Source of the DNA: Myxococcales bacterium
GTDB lineage: Bacteria > Myxococcota > Myxococcia > Myxococcales > Myxococcaceae
Direction of reading: 5' to 3'
DNA length: 64,000 nucleotides
Assembly (NCBI GenBank): GCA_016191815.1
Contig: JACPVI010000075.1
Location: forward strand, 1 to 64,000
Shown: piece after piece, positions 33,238 through 42,282 of the stretch
How positions within the stretch are numbered: the first letter of the stretch is position 1
How the letters are laid out: each line of letters opens with the position of its first letter
Program-made: the position numbers and the translations under genes
Notes under the pieces: model-generated
Seen by the model: only the letters and a program-made list of their open reading frames with translations
Told to the model about the DNA's origin: nothing
Databases searched by the model: none

Positions 33238-33437
33238 TCGTAGTCCTCCGCGGACGGACGGCCGTGCTCGGCTTCCAGCTCGGCGAGCAGGCGCCCTAGC
33301 TCGTCGGTGCGGCCGCGGGCCCGGGCCGCTTCCGCAAAATAGGCGCTCACCGAGCTAGCCCGCTTGGCGCGCACCGCCCGCTTCGCTTCCTCGAGGACCT
33401 CTTCGGGGACGGTGATGGCGATTCGGGCCTTGCTCAT
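33210..33437 (-). CDS. VapB-like antitoxin
   Basis: A 75-residue protein with an N-terminal ribbon-helix-helix-like segment (KARIAITVPEEVLEEAKRAV) and a C-terminal charged tail that would wrap the PIN toxin. The ATG at 33437 lies at the start of the DNA-binding strand; an upstream in-frame ATG adds 18 unlikely residues. It overlaps the PIN gene and should both neutralise it and repress the operon. Confidence 0.78.
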   Translation of the reverse strand: MSKARIAITVPEEVLEEAKRAVRAKRASSVSAYFAEAARARGRTDELGRLLAELEAEHGRPSAEDYEWARRVLGV

Positions 33438-33546
33438 ACTTTCATCATACGGAGATGCGCCGCCGGCAGCAATGCCGCGGCAGTTCGCCATGAATGCGGC
33501 CGGCCTCGGGCGGCACCAAGGGGGACGAGAAAGGAAGGGGAGGGAG

Positions 33547-33654
33547 ATGTCCTACCCGAGAATCCTCGCCAAGTCGGCGGCCCTGGTGACGGCCTCCTCG
33601 CTGTTCATCGCGCTCGCCTGGATGCTGCTGATCAGCGTCTTCGTGGTGGCGTGA
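33547..33654 (+). CDS. 35-residue membrane peptide
   Basis: A very short gene: ATG at 33547 preceded by an excellent purine-rich binding site (GGAAGGGGAGGGAG). The peptide has a basic start (MSYPRILAK), then one long hydrophobic helix (about 12-34) and ends VFVVA. It would sit across the inner membrane. Its TGA overlaps a GTG (33651) that opens the reading frame of the ECF sigma factor, so the two are probably on one transcript. Small membrane peptides can act as regulators or anti-sigma-like leaders; this is inference. The strong binding site and the overlap are the main evidence that it is real. Confidence 0.6.
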   Translation: MSYPRILAKSAALVTASSLFIALAWMLLISVFVVA

Positions 33655-33758
33655 GGGAGTCGCCTTTGGCCCCTCTCGCTCTCAGCGCCGCGCTCAGGCT
33701 GGACTTCGCCGCTGGCCCGGCGGTAGACGGGAGCGGCCGCCTCCGGGCGGTCTCCAAG

Positions 33759-34334
33759 ATGGGCGACCAGGCCCTGGTAGAGCGCGCCCAGCGAGGCGAA
33801 GAGGCAGCCTTCCGCGAGCTGTACGCCGCCCACCGCAAGCAGGTGGTCTCCCAGCTCTCCTACCTGGTGCCGCGGGCCGACCTGGAGGATGCGCTCCAGG
33901 AGGTGTTCATCGAGGTGTTCCGCTCCGTCAGGAAGTTCGAGGGGCGGTCGGCCTTCACCACCTGGTTGTATCGGCTGGTGGTGCACGTGGCGATGAAGTC
34001 CCGGAGGAAGGCGGCGCGAAGGGGAGCCGACCTGCACCTGGCAGAAGTCCCGGAGGCGGCGGATCCATCTCCCGGCCCGGGCGAGGTGGCCCTCACCGCG
34101 GAGAGGCTCGCGCGGGCGGAGGCGCTGCTCGAACGGCTCTCGCCAAAGAAGCGCACCGTGTTGGTGCTGCACGACCTCCGGGGAATGGAAGCAGCCCGCA
34201 TCGCGGAGATGACCGGCACCAACATCCTCACGGTGCGGACCCGGCTGTTCTACGCCCGGCGGGAATTCGAGCAGCTCGCCCAGGCGGATCCGGCGCTCTC
34301 GGAGTTGTTCGCGCCCCCAAAGGAGTCGCCGTGA
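33759..34334 (+). CDS. ECF sigma factor, second
   Basis: A 191-residue ECF sigma factor. Region 2 is visible at about 12-75 (AFRELYAAHRKQVVSQL, DLEDALQEVFIEVFRSV, AFTTWLYRLVVHVAM), and region 4 at about 125-180 (LERLSPKKRTVLVLHDLRG, ARIAEMTGTNILTVRTRL). I prefer ATG 33759 because ECF factors normally start a few residues before the first helix; a GTG at 33651 (GTGA overlap with the membrane peptide) would add 36 residues of Leu/Ala/Gly-rich sequence. Its stop overlaps the next gene's GTG (34331-34334), tying it to its probable partner regulator. Signal unknown. Confidence 0.88.
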   Translation: MGDQALVERAQRGEEAAFRELYAAHRKQVVSQLSYLVPRADLEDALQEVFIEVFRSVRKFEGRSAFTTWLYRLVVHVAMKSRRKAARRGADLHLAEVPEAADPSPGPGEVALTAERLARAEALLERLSPKKRTVLVLHDLRGMEAARIAEMTGTNILTVRTRLFYARREFEQLAQADPALSELFAPPKESP

Positions 34335-35740
34335 TCTTCGCGCACCTGCGAGCCAAAGAGGTGGAGTCCATTGCCCAAGGCCAACCGCCTCCTCCGCACC
34401 TCTCGAGCTGCCCGAAGTGCGCCGCCCGGGTGGCGCGCGCCAGGGCTCGGAGGAGGCTGCTCGATTCCCTCCCGCCCGTCTCGCTGGGGGACGAAGCCTT
34501 GGACCGAGTCGGAAGGAAGCTGTGGGCCGCCCAGGCGGCGCGGAAGCCTTCCCGCTCGATGACGGGCTGGGGGCTCGGACTGGCGCTGGCCACGGCGACC
34601 GTGGCGGTGTTCGTTCTCTACTGGCCGAGGCCCGAGAGCGGGCCCGCGGGGGCGGGGGCGCCTGCGCTCTCGCCTTCCTTCGCCACCGCCATCCTGCTCC
34701 AGGGAGAGGTGGAGTGGCGAGGCGGCCCCACCTCGGCCTGGCAGCCGCTTCTTGCCGGCGATCGGCTCTCGGAGGGAGCCTTTCTTCGCGCGCTCGGGAA
34801 GGCGGCGCTCTCGATGGAGGATGGACAGCGGCTCCTCCTGGAGGACGGAACGCTGGCGCTCTTGCGCGCGCGGCAGGGCGCTTCCGAAGTGCGGCTCGAC
34901 TCCGGGCGGGTGACTTGCTCTTTGGGCCCGCCCTCTGTGCCCGAATCCTTCGCGGTGGCGGCCGGCCCGAGGAGGGTGACTGCCTCGGACGCCTCGTTCG
35001 CGGTGAGCCGTTTCGCCTCGGAGGTGGTGGTGGAGGCCATCCGTGGAGTGGTGTCGGTGAGCGGCGGTCCCCGCGGGCGGGAGTGGGTGACGCTCTCCGC
35101 GCCGGGCCGCCTGAGGCTTCCGGACTCCGCTTCGCTGGGCGGCGCGGTGGGCGATCGGCTCTCCGAGGAAGAGGTGCGAGAGCTTTCCTCGCGCGAGCGG
35201 CGGGTGCCGGCGGCGGAGGTGGCTTCGGCAGTGCGGCTGGAGCTGGATGGATTCGCGGACGGAGCGCTCCTCCAGGTGGATGACTTGGAGTGGGGGCCTG
35301 TCCCGCTGTCGGGGCTGTTTTCCCCTGGGCCGCATCGGGTGCGAACGCAGTCGGTGGGCCAGCCGGTGCAGGAGACTTGGCTCGCGCTCGCCGCCGGCGG
35401 CAGCGTGCGGAGGATGTGGAGCGAGCTCGAGTCGAAACCGAAGCCGGAGTCTCCCAACCCGGCCGCGGTGGCCGCGCTGGACTCGGCGCTGCGCCGGCAC
35501 CTCCCGCAGCTGCGCGGCTGTTACGAGCGGTGGCTGAAGAAGGACCTGCGCGCGGCGGGGAAGGTGCTCCTCACCCTGGAGCTTTCCGAGGGAGGCCAGG
35601 TGCTGTCGGCGCGGGCGGACGGCGCCCTGGTGCCCAAGGCGGCGGCGGCCTGCTTCGCCGAGGCGGCGCGCTCGTGGAAGCTGCCCGCCCTGGGCGCCAG
35701 GTGGGAAGTGGAAGTTCCGCTGGTCCTCACCGCCGAGTAG
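34331..35740 (+). CDS. Zinc-type anti-sigma/FecR-like protein with AgmX-type C terminus
   Basis: A 469-residue membrane protein starting with a GTG that overlaps the sigma stop. Residues 1-60 hold HLSSCPKC, the same HxxxCxxC pattern as the other ECF operon's anti-sigma (15456-16205). A membrane helix follows (about 78-97), then a FecR-like periplasmic segment (about 110-260), and a C-terminal domain (about 377-469: LRRHLPQLRGCYERWL, GKVLLTLELSEGG, VEVPLVL) of the AgmX/PglI type seen in gliding and adventurous-motility proteins of myxobacteria. The inference is a sigma regulator that senses the envelope or a motility complex. Its last 14 bp overlap the convergent symporter gene. Confidence 0.78.
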   Translation: MIFAHLRAKEVESIAQGQPPPPHLSSCPKCAARVARARARRRLLDSLPPVSLGDEALDRVGRKLWAAQAARKPSRSMTGWGLGLALATATVAVFVLYWPRPESGPAGAGAPALSPSFATAILLQGEVEWRGGPTSAWQPLLAGDRLSEGAFLRALGKAALSMEDGQRLLLEDGTLALLRARQGASEVRLDSGRVTCSLGPPSVPESFAVAAGPRRVTASDASFAVSRFASEVVVEAIRGVVSVSGGPRGREWVTLSAPGRLRLPDSASLGGAVGDRLSEEEVRELSSRERRVPAAEVASAVRLELDGFADGALLQVDDLEWGPVPLSGLFSPGPHRVRTQSVGQPVQETWLALAAGGSVRRMWSELESKPKPESPNPAAVAALDSALRRHLPQLRGCYERWLKKDLRAAGKVLLTLELSEGGQVLSARADGALVPKAAAACFAEAARSWKLPALGARWEVEVPLVLTAE

Positions 35741-37460
35741 CGAGGCTCTTCGCCACCACCGCGAAGGCCACCGCGGAGGCGGCGAGGTATCCGGCTCCCT
35801 CGAGCCTCGGGCCGAGGAGCAGCTTCCCCACTCCGAAGAGCGCGCCGTAGACGCACACCACTCCGGCAGCCCAGCCCAAGATCGCCCGCGAAAGACCACC
35901 CTCCGGGGGAAGGCCGGCCCTCTCGGCCACCTTCCTCCAGCCTGGACCGGGTGGGCGCACTCGCCGGTAGAAGGAAAGAAGCGTCTCCTCATCGGCAGGC
36001 CTGGTGAGCAGCGTCACCACAACCCAGGCGACGGTGGTGAGGCCCGCGGTGGCCAGCATGAGCTGGGCGCTCTCGAGGGGATCGGCCGGATTCAGCCCGA
36101 GCAAGGTGAGCGCCACGAAGGAGACGAGCGAGGCGGCCATCGCGGAAACCTCGGACCAGGCGTTGATCCGCCACCAGTACCAGCGCAAGAGGTACACCGC
36201 TCCGGTGCCCGCTCCCAGCGCGATGAGGAGCCTCCAGGCGCCCTCGATGGAGCCGAGCCTTTCGAGGAGCCAGGTGGAGCCGGCGGATAGCAAGAAGAGC
36301 GCGGCGGTGAGCAGGCGGGAGATTCGCACCAGCTCTTTCGGCTCGGCCTTCTGGCGCACGAAGCGGGCGTAGACGTCATTCACCAGGTAGGAGGCGCCCC
36401 AGTTGAGTTGGGTGGAGAGCGTGGACATGTAGGCCGCGGCGAAGGCGGCGAGGAAGAGCCCCTTGAGCCCGGAAGGGAGCAGCTCCACCGCCGCCCTGAT
36501 GTAGCCCGAGGACTTGTCCTGCAGCTCCGGGTAGAGGAGCACCGAGGCCAGGGCGGTGAGAATCCACGGCCAGGGCCGCACCGCGTAGTGGGCGAGGGTG
36601 AACCAGAGAGTGGCGAGCACGCCGTCGCGCTCGCTGCGCGAAGAGAGGATGCGCTGGGCCACGTAGCCGCCGCCTCCCGGCTCCGCGCCCGGGTACCAGG
36701 TGGCCCACCACTGGACGGCGAGGTAGGCCAAAAGCGCGGTGAGGGGCATCCAGGCGCCGCTGGTGGGGAAGAAGCTGAGCGCCGCTTCCGCCGAGCCGTA
36801 CCGCTTTGGGAGCCGGGCGGAAAGCTGCTCGAGCCCGCCCACCGCATCCACCGCGAAGTAGGCGAGCGCGATGCAGCCCAGCATCGCCACGGTGAATTGC
36901 AGGGCGTCGGTCACCACCACGCCCCACAACCCGGAGGCCGAGGAGTAGACCACGGTGAGCGCGAGCAACAGCAGCATCGCGGCGAAGGGCCTCACCCCGA
37001 GGGTCAGCTCCAGGACCTTCACCATGGCGAGGTTGACCCAGCCCATCACGATGAGGTTGATGGGGAGGGCCAGGTAGAGCGCCCGGAAAGCGCGGAGGAA
37101 GGCGGCCGGGCGGCCGCTGTAGCGAAGCTCGGCGAATTCCACGTCGGTGGTCACCTCGGCGCGCCGCCAGAGCCGGGCGTAGAGGAAGACGGTGAGCACG
37201 CTGCCCATCACCATGCTCCACCACACCCAGTTGCCGGCGATGCCATGCTCGGCGACCAGCCCGGTCACCGCGAGCGGGGTGTCGGCGGCGAAGGTGGTGG
37301 CCACCATCGAGGTGCCGGCGAGCCACCAGGGCAGGGAGCGCCCGGCGGTGAAGAATTCTCCGGCGCTCTTCCCGGCCCTGCGCGCGAAGCGGAGGCCGAG
37401 CGCCGCGGAGAGCAGGAAGTAGGCGGCGAGGACGGCGAAGTCGAGCGCGGAGAGGCGCAC
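35727..37460 (-). CDS. Sodium:solute symporter (SSS family)
   Basis: A 577-residue inner-membrane transporter with about 13-14 hydrophobic helices. The SSS fold shows in the early RFARRAGKSAGEFFTAGRSL loop, the following WWLAGTSMVATTFAADTPLA with unwound helix and sodium-site residues, and the later AYMSTLSTQLNWGASYLVND, a hallmark of the family. Substrate cannot be read from sequence. GTG start at 37460. A short palindrome (CCTGG-N6-CCAGG, about 37473-37488) lies upstream and could be a regulatory site. Convergent with the FecR-like gene. Confidence 0.88.
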   Translation of the reverse strand: MRLSALDFAVLAAYFLLSAALGLRFARRAGKSAGEFFTAGRSLPWWLAGTSMVATTFAADTPLAVTGLVAEHGIAGNWVWWSMVMGSVLTVFLYARLWRRAEVTTDVEFAELRYSGRPAAFLRAFRALYLALPINLIVMGWVNLAMVKVLELTLGVRPFAAMLLLLALTVVYSSASGLWGVVVTDALQFTVAMLGCIALAYFAVDAVGGLEQLSARLPKRYGSAEAALSFFPTSGAWMPLTALLAYLAVQWWATWYPGAEPGGGGYVAQRILSSRSERDGVLATLWFTLAHYAVRPWPWILTALASVLLYPELQDKSSGYIRAAVELLPSGLKGLFLAAFAAAYMSTLSTQLNWGASYLVNDVYARFVRQKAEPKELVRISRLLTAALFLLSAGSTWLLERLGSIEGAWRLLIALGAGTGAVYLLRWYWWRINAWSEVSAMAASLVSFVALTLLGLNPADPLESAQLMLATAGLTTVAWVVVTLLTRPADEETLLSFYRRVRPPGPGWRKVAERAGLPPEGGLSRAILGWAAGVVCVYGALFGVGKLLLGPRLEGAGYLAASAVAFAVVAKSLATRR

Positions 37461-37537
37461 GGCCGAAACCTACCTGGACCGTGCCAGGTTCTCACCCGTC
37501 GCGCGGTCGCCAGCGCGAAGCGGCCTCGGGCAGAGGC

Positions 37538-38707
37538 CTAGAGCCAGTGGCGGAGCTGGAAGGCGAGCCAGGAGAGGATGCGCTCTCCGAGCGGCCGTAT
37601 CCTCCAGGCCTCCAGCGACACCGGCGCGCAGTCGTAGAGGTCGCGGTTGTACATGGCCTCCGCGGCGGTGCCCAGCCGCTCGTCCTCGAACACCGCGTTC
37701 ACCTCGAGGTTCTCCCGCAAGGAGAGCGCGTCCAGGTTGGCCGAGCCCACCGTGGTCCAGCAGCCGTCCACCACCGCCGTCTTGGCGTGCAGCACCCGGC
37801 CGGTCCACTCGAAGACGCGGACGCCCGAGCGCAACAGCTTCCCGTACAGCGCCCGGGCGGCGTAGAGCACCAGCTTCACGTCGGTGGTCGCCGCCAGGAT
37901 GACCGACACCTCCACTCCGCGCCGGGCTGCCTTCTGCAGCGCCCGCACCACCCGCGCCGGAGGCAGGAAGTAGGCGTGCGTGAGGTGGATGCGCCGCTTC
38001 GCGCCGGCGATGGCCGTGGCGTAGGCCCTTCGGATGTCCTTTCGGTCTGCGCGGAAGTCGTTGCCGAGGATGCGCACCCACTTTCCGCGGCTGGTCGGCC
38101 GCCGGGCGTACCTCGATTCGCTGAGCGGGGCGCCGCGGAACTTCCGCCAGGTGGCAAGGAAGAGCCACTCCAACTCCGCCGCCGCCGGGCCGCGAATTCG
38201 GACGTGGGTGTCCCTCCAGCCCTGCCCGCCGTCTTCCTCCGCGGCGTAGTCGTCGCTGATGTTCAGCCCGCCGGTGAAGCCCACCTCGCCGTCCACCACC
38301 AAGGCCTTGCGGTGGTTGCGCCTGCGCAAGTGGGCGAGGATGGCGCCGAGCTTCCCGCTGAAGCGGACCGGGCAGAAGGCCAGCGTGCGCACTCCGGCCC
38401 CGCGCAGGCGAGAGAGGAACTCCTCCGAAACCGAGGAGCCCCAGTCGTCGTACATCACGCTCACTTCCACCCCGGCCCGCGCCCGCTCGCAGAGCGCTTG
38501 GGCGAATCGGTTGCCGGTGGCGTCCTCGCGGAGGATGTACGTCTCCAGGCAGATGGTGGAGCGCGCGCCAACGATGGCCTCCAGCATCGCCGGGTAGGCC
38601 TGCGCCCCGTCGCGCAACAGGGACACCTCGTCCGCGCCGATGCTGATCACCGCGAAGGGCGCCCGGCTTGCCGCTAGCGCCGCAATGGAGTCGACCTTCG
38701 GCTCCAT
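37538..38707 (-). CDS. Phospholipase D-family (cardiolipin synthase-like)
   Basis: A 389-residue enzyme with two HKD motifs: HRKALVVDGEVGFTGGLN in the N-terminal half and HAKTAVVDGCWTTVGSANLD in the C-terminal half. Together they form the phosphatidyltransferase active site used by cardiolipin synthases of the ClsB type and by related phospholipases. No N-terminal membrane helices are present, which favours the ClsB-like soluble form. It starts 2 bp after the stop of the repeat lipoprotein, so they probably share a transcript. Function as cardiolipin synthase is family-based; a nuclease of the same superfamily is less likely. Confidence 0.85.
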   Translation of the reverse strand: MEPKVDSIAALAASRAPFAVISIGADEVSLLRDGAQAYPAMLEAIVGARSTICLETYILREDATGNRFAQALCERARAGVEVSVMYDDWGSSVSEEFLSRLRGAGVRTLAFCPVRFSGKLGAILAHLRRRNHRKALVVDGEVGFTGGLNISDDYAAEEDGGQGWRDTHVRIRGPAAAELEWLFLATWRKFRGAPLSESRYARRPTSRGKWVRILGNDFRADRKDIRRAYATAIAGAKRRIHLTHAYFLPPARVVRALQKAARRGVEVSVILAATTDVKLVLYAARALYGKLLRSGVRVFEWTGRVLHAKTAVVDGCWTTVGSANLDALSLRENLEVNAVFEDERLGTAAEAMYNRDLYDCAPVSLEAWRIRPLGERILSWLAFQLRHWL

Positions 38708-38709
38708 CG

Positions 38710-40248
38710 TCAGGGCGTCAGCCGCACCGTTACGTCGATGACGCCGGAGCCCGAGGCCCCGAATCCTTCCACGTAGAGGTGGTAGTCGCCGGGAGAGAGG
38801 AAGGCGGAAATGCTCTCCGGGTCGATGAGCTGATCGTCGCAGCCCAGCTCCACCCCGCCATCGCAAGGCGACTCCTTGAGATAGATGACTGGGTCCGCGA
38901 TTCCTGCGTCTGCCGCGCGTGAGGTGATTTCGACCACCTTCGAGGAGGCAAGCGACAGCAGATAGACCACCTCGAAGCTATCGGTCTCTGAGTTGCAGCT
39001 GCCTTGGTGGTCGTCCAGGGCCGATGCCAGGTCGACTCGGAAGCTGACGGTATTGCTGCCGGGTGGGAAGGAGATGAGCCGCGCTCCCTGGCAGGTGTCG
39101 TTGGGCGGAGGTGGAGTGGGTCCGCTGAGGGCGACCGTGACTTCCGTGGGGCCGCCTCCGTCCGGGCCGAAGCCCTCCACGAAGAGGAAGTAGTCCCCCG
39201 CCTGGAGGTTGAGTTTGCGAATGACCTCCGGTCGGGTGAGCTGGTCGTCGCAGGCCAGCTCGCTCGAGCCGCCGCCGCAGGGCGTCCGGTGCAGATAGAG
39301 GACCGGGTCCACTCCGCCATCGCCGAGCCCCCTCGCGGTGGCGCGCAGGTCCTTCGGCGCTGCGAGGGGGATGCGATAGACGACCTCCCGGCTGTCAGTG
39401 GTGTTGTTGCAGCTCCCTGCGTGGTCGTCGGTCGCCAGCGAGGTGTCCACCACGAAGCTGGCCGTCGAGCCCCCATCGAACGGGACTTCGATGGCGGTGG
39501 CGCAGGTCTCGTTCGGCGGGGGCGTGGGCGGGGCCAGCTCGACCGTTACCCGAACCTGGCCGGCGCTCGGAGCATCGAAGCTGTCCACTACGAGGAAATA
39601 ATCGCCCTGGGGGAGGCTCTTGAGCCTCAGCGACTCGGGTTGCCCGAGGTCGTCCCGGCAAGACAGCTCGGCGCCGCTGGCGCAGGGCCCTCGCCGAAGA
39701 TAGACGACCGCGTCCCCGCCGCCCAGGGGCTCGGCGGTGACCAGGACGTCTTGGGTGGCCGCCAATGCCAGCCGGTAGACCGCGTCCTTGCCGTCCGATC
39801 CCGAGGTGGAGCAGCTGCCCGACTCGTCGTTCTTCAAGGCGGAGGTGTCCACGATGAAGGTGACCTTCGTCTCGCAGGGGGCGAATGGCACCGGCTGCGC
39901 ATCGGCGCAGCTCTCGCCCACACCGGCGTCCGATCCCCCGTCGGGTGGAGGCTGGCAGGTCAGGAGTTGCGGATCGCAGCTTGGATTCGGGCAGGCGCAG
40001 TGTGAGTCCTCGAGGCAGGCCACGCAGCTTCCGGTGCGGGTGTCACAGACCCCGCCGTCGCAAGCGGGCTCGCAGCGGATTCCAGCGTCGGTGCCCGCAT
40101 CGCCCGCGAATTGCTTGAGTCGGCAGATGCCGGTGCTGGGCTCGCACTCCCGATCGGGCTCGCACTTCACCCGCGCGCAGAGGTCCTTCCCACCGGGACA
40201 ACCCAGAGCACCGAGCACGAGCAGAAAGAGGAGCAGAGGACGCCACAT
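38710..40248 (-). CDS. Lipoprotein with three PPC-like repeats
   Basis: A 512-residue lipoprotein with signal peptide and lipobox GALGC (Cys17). After a Cys-rich stretch (20-100) and an Asp/Gly linker, three tandem modules of about 120 residues follow, each opening with an NxTC or SCADAQ start, then a Val/Phe-rich strand, DDxxGSCN, a Val-Tyr-Arg-Leu (VVYRI, AVYRL or VVYLL) strand, and ending GDYFLxVxGFGxxG. The three copies align well (for example GDYFLVVDSFDAPSAG, GDYFLFVEGFGPDGGG and GDYHLYVEGFGASGSG) and resemble prepeptidase C-terminal (PPC) domains. It probably sits on the cell surface and binds something extracellular. The phospholipase-D gene follows after 2 bp. Confidence 0.78.
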   Translation of the reverse strand: MWRPLLLFLLVLGALGCPGGKDLCARVKCEPDRECEPSTGICRLKQFAGDAGTDAGIRCEPACDGGVCDTRTGSCVACLEDSHCACPNPSCDPQLLTCQPPPDGGSDAGVGESCADAQPVPFAPCETKVTFIVDTSALKNDESGSCSTSGSDGKDAVYRLALAATQDVLVTAEPLGGGDAVVYLRRGPCASGAELSCRDDLGQPESLRLKSLPQGDYFLVVDSFDAPSAGQVRVTVELAPPTPPPNETCATAIEVPFDGGSTASFVVDTSLATDDHAGSCNNTTDSREVVYRIPLAAPKDLRATARGLGDGGVDPVLYLHRTPCGGGSSELACDDQLTRPEVIRKLNLQAGDYFLFVEGFGPDGGGPTEVTVALSGPTPPPPNDTCQGARLISFPPGSNTVSFRVDLASALDDHQGSCNSETDSFEVVYLLSLASSKVVEITSRAADAGIADPVIYLKESPCDGGVELGCDDQLIDPESISAFLSPGDYHLYVEGFGASGSGVIDVTVRLTP

Positions 40249-40384
40249 GGGGCGGAACTTACCTCGACCCGCGGCGAGTAGGCCTCCGGGAGCGCCGATT
40301 CCACGCTGGCCCGGCCCGTCCCCCTAGCTGTCGAGCCGTGCTTCGACGATTCGCAGCCCGGCCCCCCCACTCCACGGCCGGAAG

Positions 40385-42175
40385 TCAGGCGCCCGCCTGC
40401 CGCTCCCCGAGCACCTCGGCCAGCAGCAGCGCCGCGTAGCGGCCTCCGCGGGCGGAAAGCTCCTCGTGAGTCCCTGACTCCACCACCACCCCTCCGTCCA
40501 GCACGTAGATGACATCCGCCTCCCTCACCGTGGAAAGCCGGTGGGCGATGATCAGCGCGGTCCTCCCCCGCATCAGCTCCGCAAGCCCCGCCCTCACTTC
40601 CTGCTCCGCCGCCGCATCCAGCGCGCTGGTGGGCTCGTCCAGCAAGAGCAGCGACGGCTCCCTGAGAAACGCCCTCGCGATGGCCAGCCGCTGCCGCTGG
40701 CCTCCGGAGAAATTGGAGCCGCGCTCGGCCACCGGCGCCTCCAGCCCGCCCGGCAGCGCCCGCACGAGCTCCTCCGCGTGGGCCCTCCGCAGGGCCTCCC
40801 AAAGCTCCGCCTCGCTCGCCTCCGGACGCCCGAAGAGCAGGTTGTGCCGCACGCTCCCCGAGAAGAGCACCGGCCCCTGCGGCACCCACGCCACCTGCGC
40901 CCGCACCGACGACGGCCGCAGCCCGCCGAGCGGCGCGCCGTCCCAGAGCACCTCGCCCTCTGTGGCGCCCACGAAGCCCAAGAGCAAGGAGAAGAGAGTC
41001 GACTTCCCCGCGCCCGAGGGCCCCACCAGCGCCACCGTCCTCCCCGCCGGCACGGCAAGGCTCAGCCCCGCCAAGGCCTCTTGCTCACCCCCGTAGGAAA
41101 CCTTCACCCCGCGCAGCTCCAGCGCCCCTCCGAGCGGCCCCGCCTCCGCGCCCTCCTCCGGCGAGAGGGGCTCGTCCGCCAGCTCGAAGAGCCTCTGGGC
41201 AGCCCCCACTCCCTGCGCCGCCGAGGAGAAGCTGCCGGAGAGCGCCTTGAGCGGCTGGTACATGAGCAGCGCCGCGGCCAGGAAGGAAACCAGCTTCCCG
41301 GAGAGCGCCGGCTCGGCGCTCACCGCCCTCGCCCCCACCGCCACCACCGCCGCCACTCCGATGATTCCCAGAAGCTCCAGCGCCGGAGTGAAGCTGCCGC
41401 GGATGAAGAGCGAGCGCCGGGTGGCCCCCAGGTAGCGCGACTGCTCCTCGTCGAAACGCCCCATCGCCAACGCCTCCGCGCGGTAAGCCTGGACCACCGG
41501 GAGGTTGTGCAACTGCTCCGCGGCCAGCTCGGTGAGGCGGCCCAGGCTGCCCTGCGTCCGCGCGGCCACCTTCTTGAGCGAGCGGGCGAAGCGGGATACC
41601 GGCAGCGCCGCCGCCGGCAGCACCACGAAGGCCAGGCCGAACAGCCTGAGGTCGATCGCCGCGCAGACTCCGAGCAGGGCGAGAAGCTGCAGGCTGTCCT
41701 TCACGTAGGAGGAGAGCGCCTGGGAAACCGCGAACTCCACCTGGGCGATGTCGGCGGTGAAGCGCGACAACAGCTCCCCCGAGTGGCGGCGCTCGAAGGT
41801 GCGCGGCGGCAGGGAGAGCAGCTTGTCGTAAAGCTCCCTCCGGAGCGCCGCCATCACCCGCTGCCCCACCGAGGACATCAGCCCGCCCTGGAGGTACTGC
41901 GAGAGCGCCTTCACCGCCGCCACCGCCACCACCGAGAGGGGAAGCCAGACCGCGAGGTCCTCCCCCCCGAGCCGCAAGGGGCCAAGCTCGACTTCCGAGC
42001 CTGCGAGCAGGGCCTTGAGCAGCGGCCCGATGAGGTAAGCGTAGGCCGCCGCGGCCGCCGCCGACACCGCCGAGCAACCGAGCGCCAGGACTACCGCCGC
42101 GCGGTGAGGCCGGAGGTAACGCAACAGCCGCGCATGGCTCGAGGCGGGAGCGCCCACGGACGCGAACTGTGTCAC
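40385..42175 (-). CDS. ABC exporter, MsbA-like
   Basis: A 596-residue half-transporter with an N-terminal six-helix membrane domain (about 15-320) and a C-terminal nucleotide-binding domain. The ATPase motifs are GPSGAGKST (Walker A, about 385), FSGGQRQR (signature, about 490) and LLLLDEPTSALD (Walker B, about 507), followed by an H-loop in IIAHRLS. It would dimerise and export lipids, peptides or drugs. MsbA itself flips lipid A, and this gene is a plausible member, but family members are hard to tell apart. The gene stands alone with a divergent small gene upstream. Confidence 0.9.
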   Translation of the reverse strand: MTQFASVGAPASSHARLLRYLRPHRAAVVLALGCSAVSAAAAAAYAYLIGPLLKALLAGSEVELGPLRLGGEDLAVWLPLSVVAVAAVKALSQYLQGGLMSSVGQRVMAALRRELYDKLLSLPPRTFERRHSGELLSRFTADIAQVEFAVSQALSSYVKDSLQLLALLGVCAAIDLRLFGLAFVVLPAAALPVSRFARSLKKVAARTQGSLGRLTELAAEQLHNLPVVQAYRAEALAMGRFDEEQSRYLGATRRSLFIRGSFTPALELLGIIGVAAVVAVGARAVSAEPALSGKLVSFLAAALLMYQPLKALSGSFSSAAQGVGAAQRLFELADEPLSPEEGAEAGPLGGALELRGVKVSYGGEQEALAGLSLAVPAGRTVALVGPSGAGKSTLFSLLLGFVGATEGEVLWDGAPLGGLRPSSVRAQVAWVPQGPVLFSGSVRHNLLFGRPEASEAELWEALRRAHAEELVRALPGGLEAPVAERGSNFSGGQRQRLAIARAFLREPSLLLLDEPTSALDAAAEQEVRAGLAELMRGRTALIIAHRLSTVREADVIYVLDGGVVVESGTHEELSARGGRYAALLLAEVLGERQAGA

Positions 42176-42282
42176 CCGCCCGAAGGAGCGCGCAATCGCC
42201 GCTCGCCTGCCCGAGCCCCGGCCGGCCAGCGCGGAGCCTGCTGATTGCCGCCGTTGGGACCCGCAGTCACCTTTCCTTCGCG

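Noticed and set aside
37473-37488. CCTGG-N6-CCAGG palindrome upstream of the symporter
   Set aside because: Short palindromes of G and C are common at this base composition and no second copy or known operator supports it.
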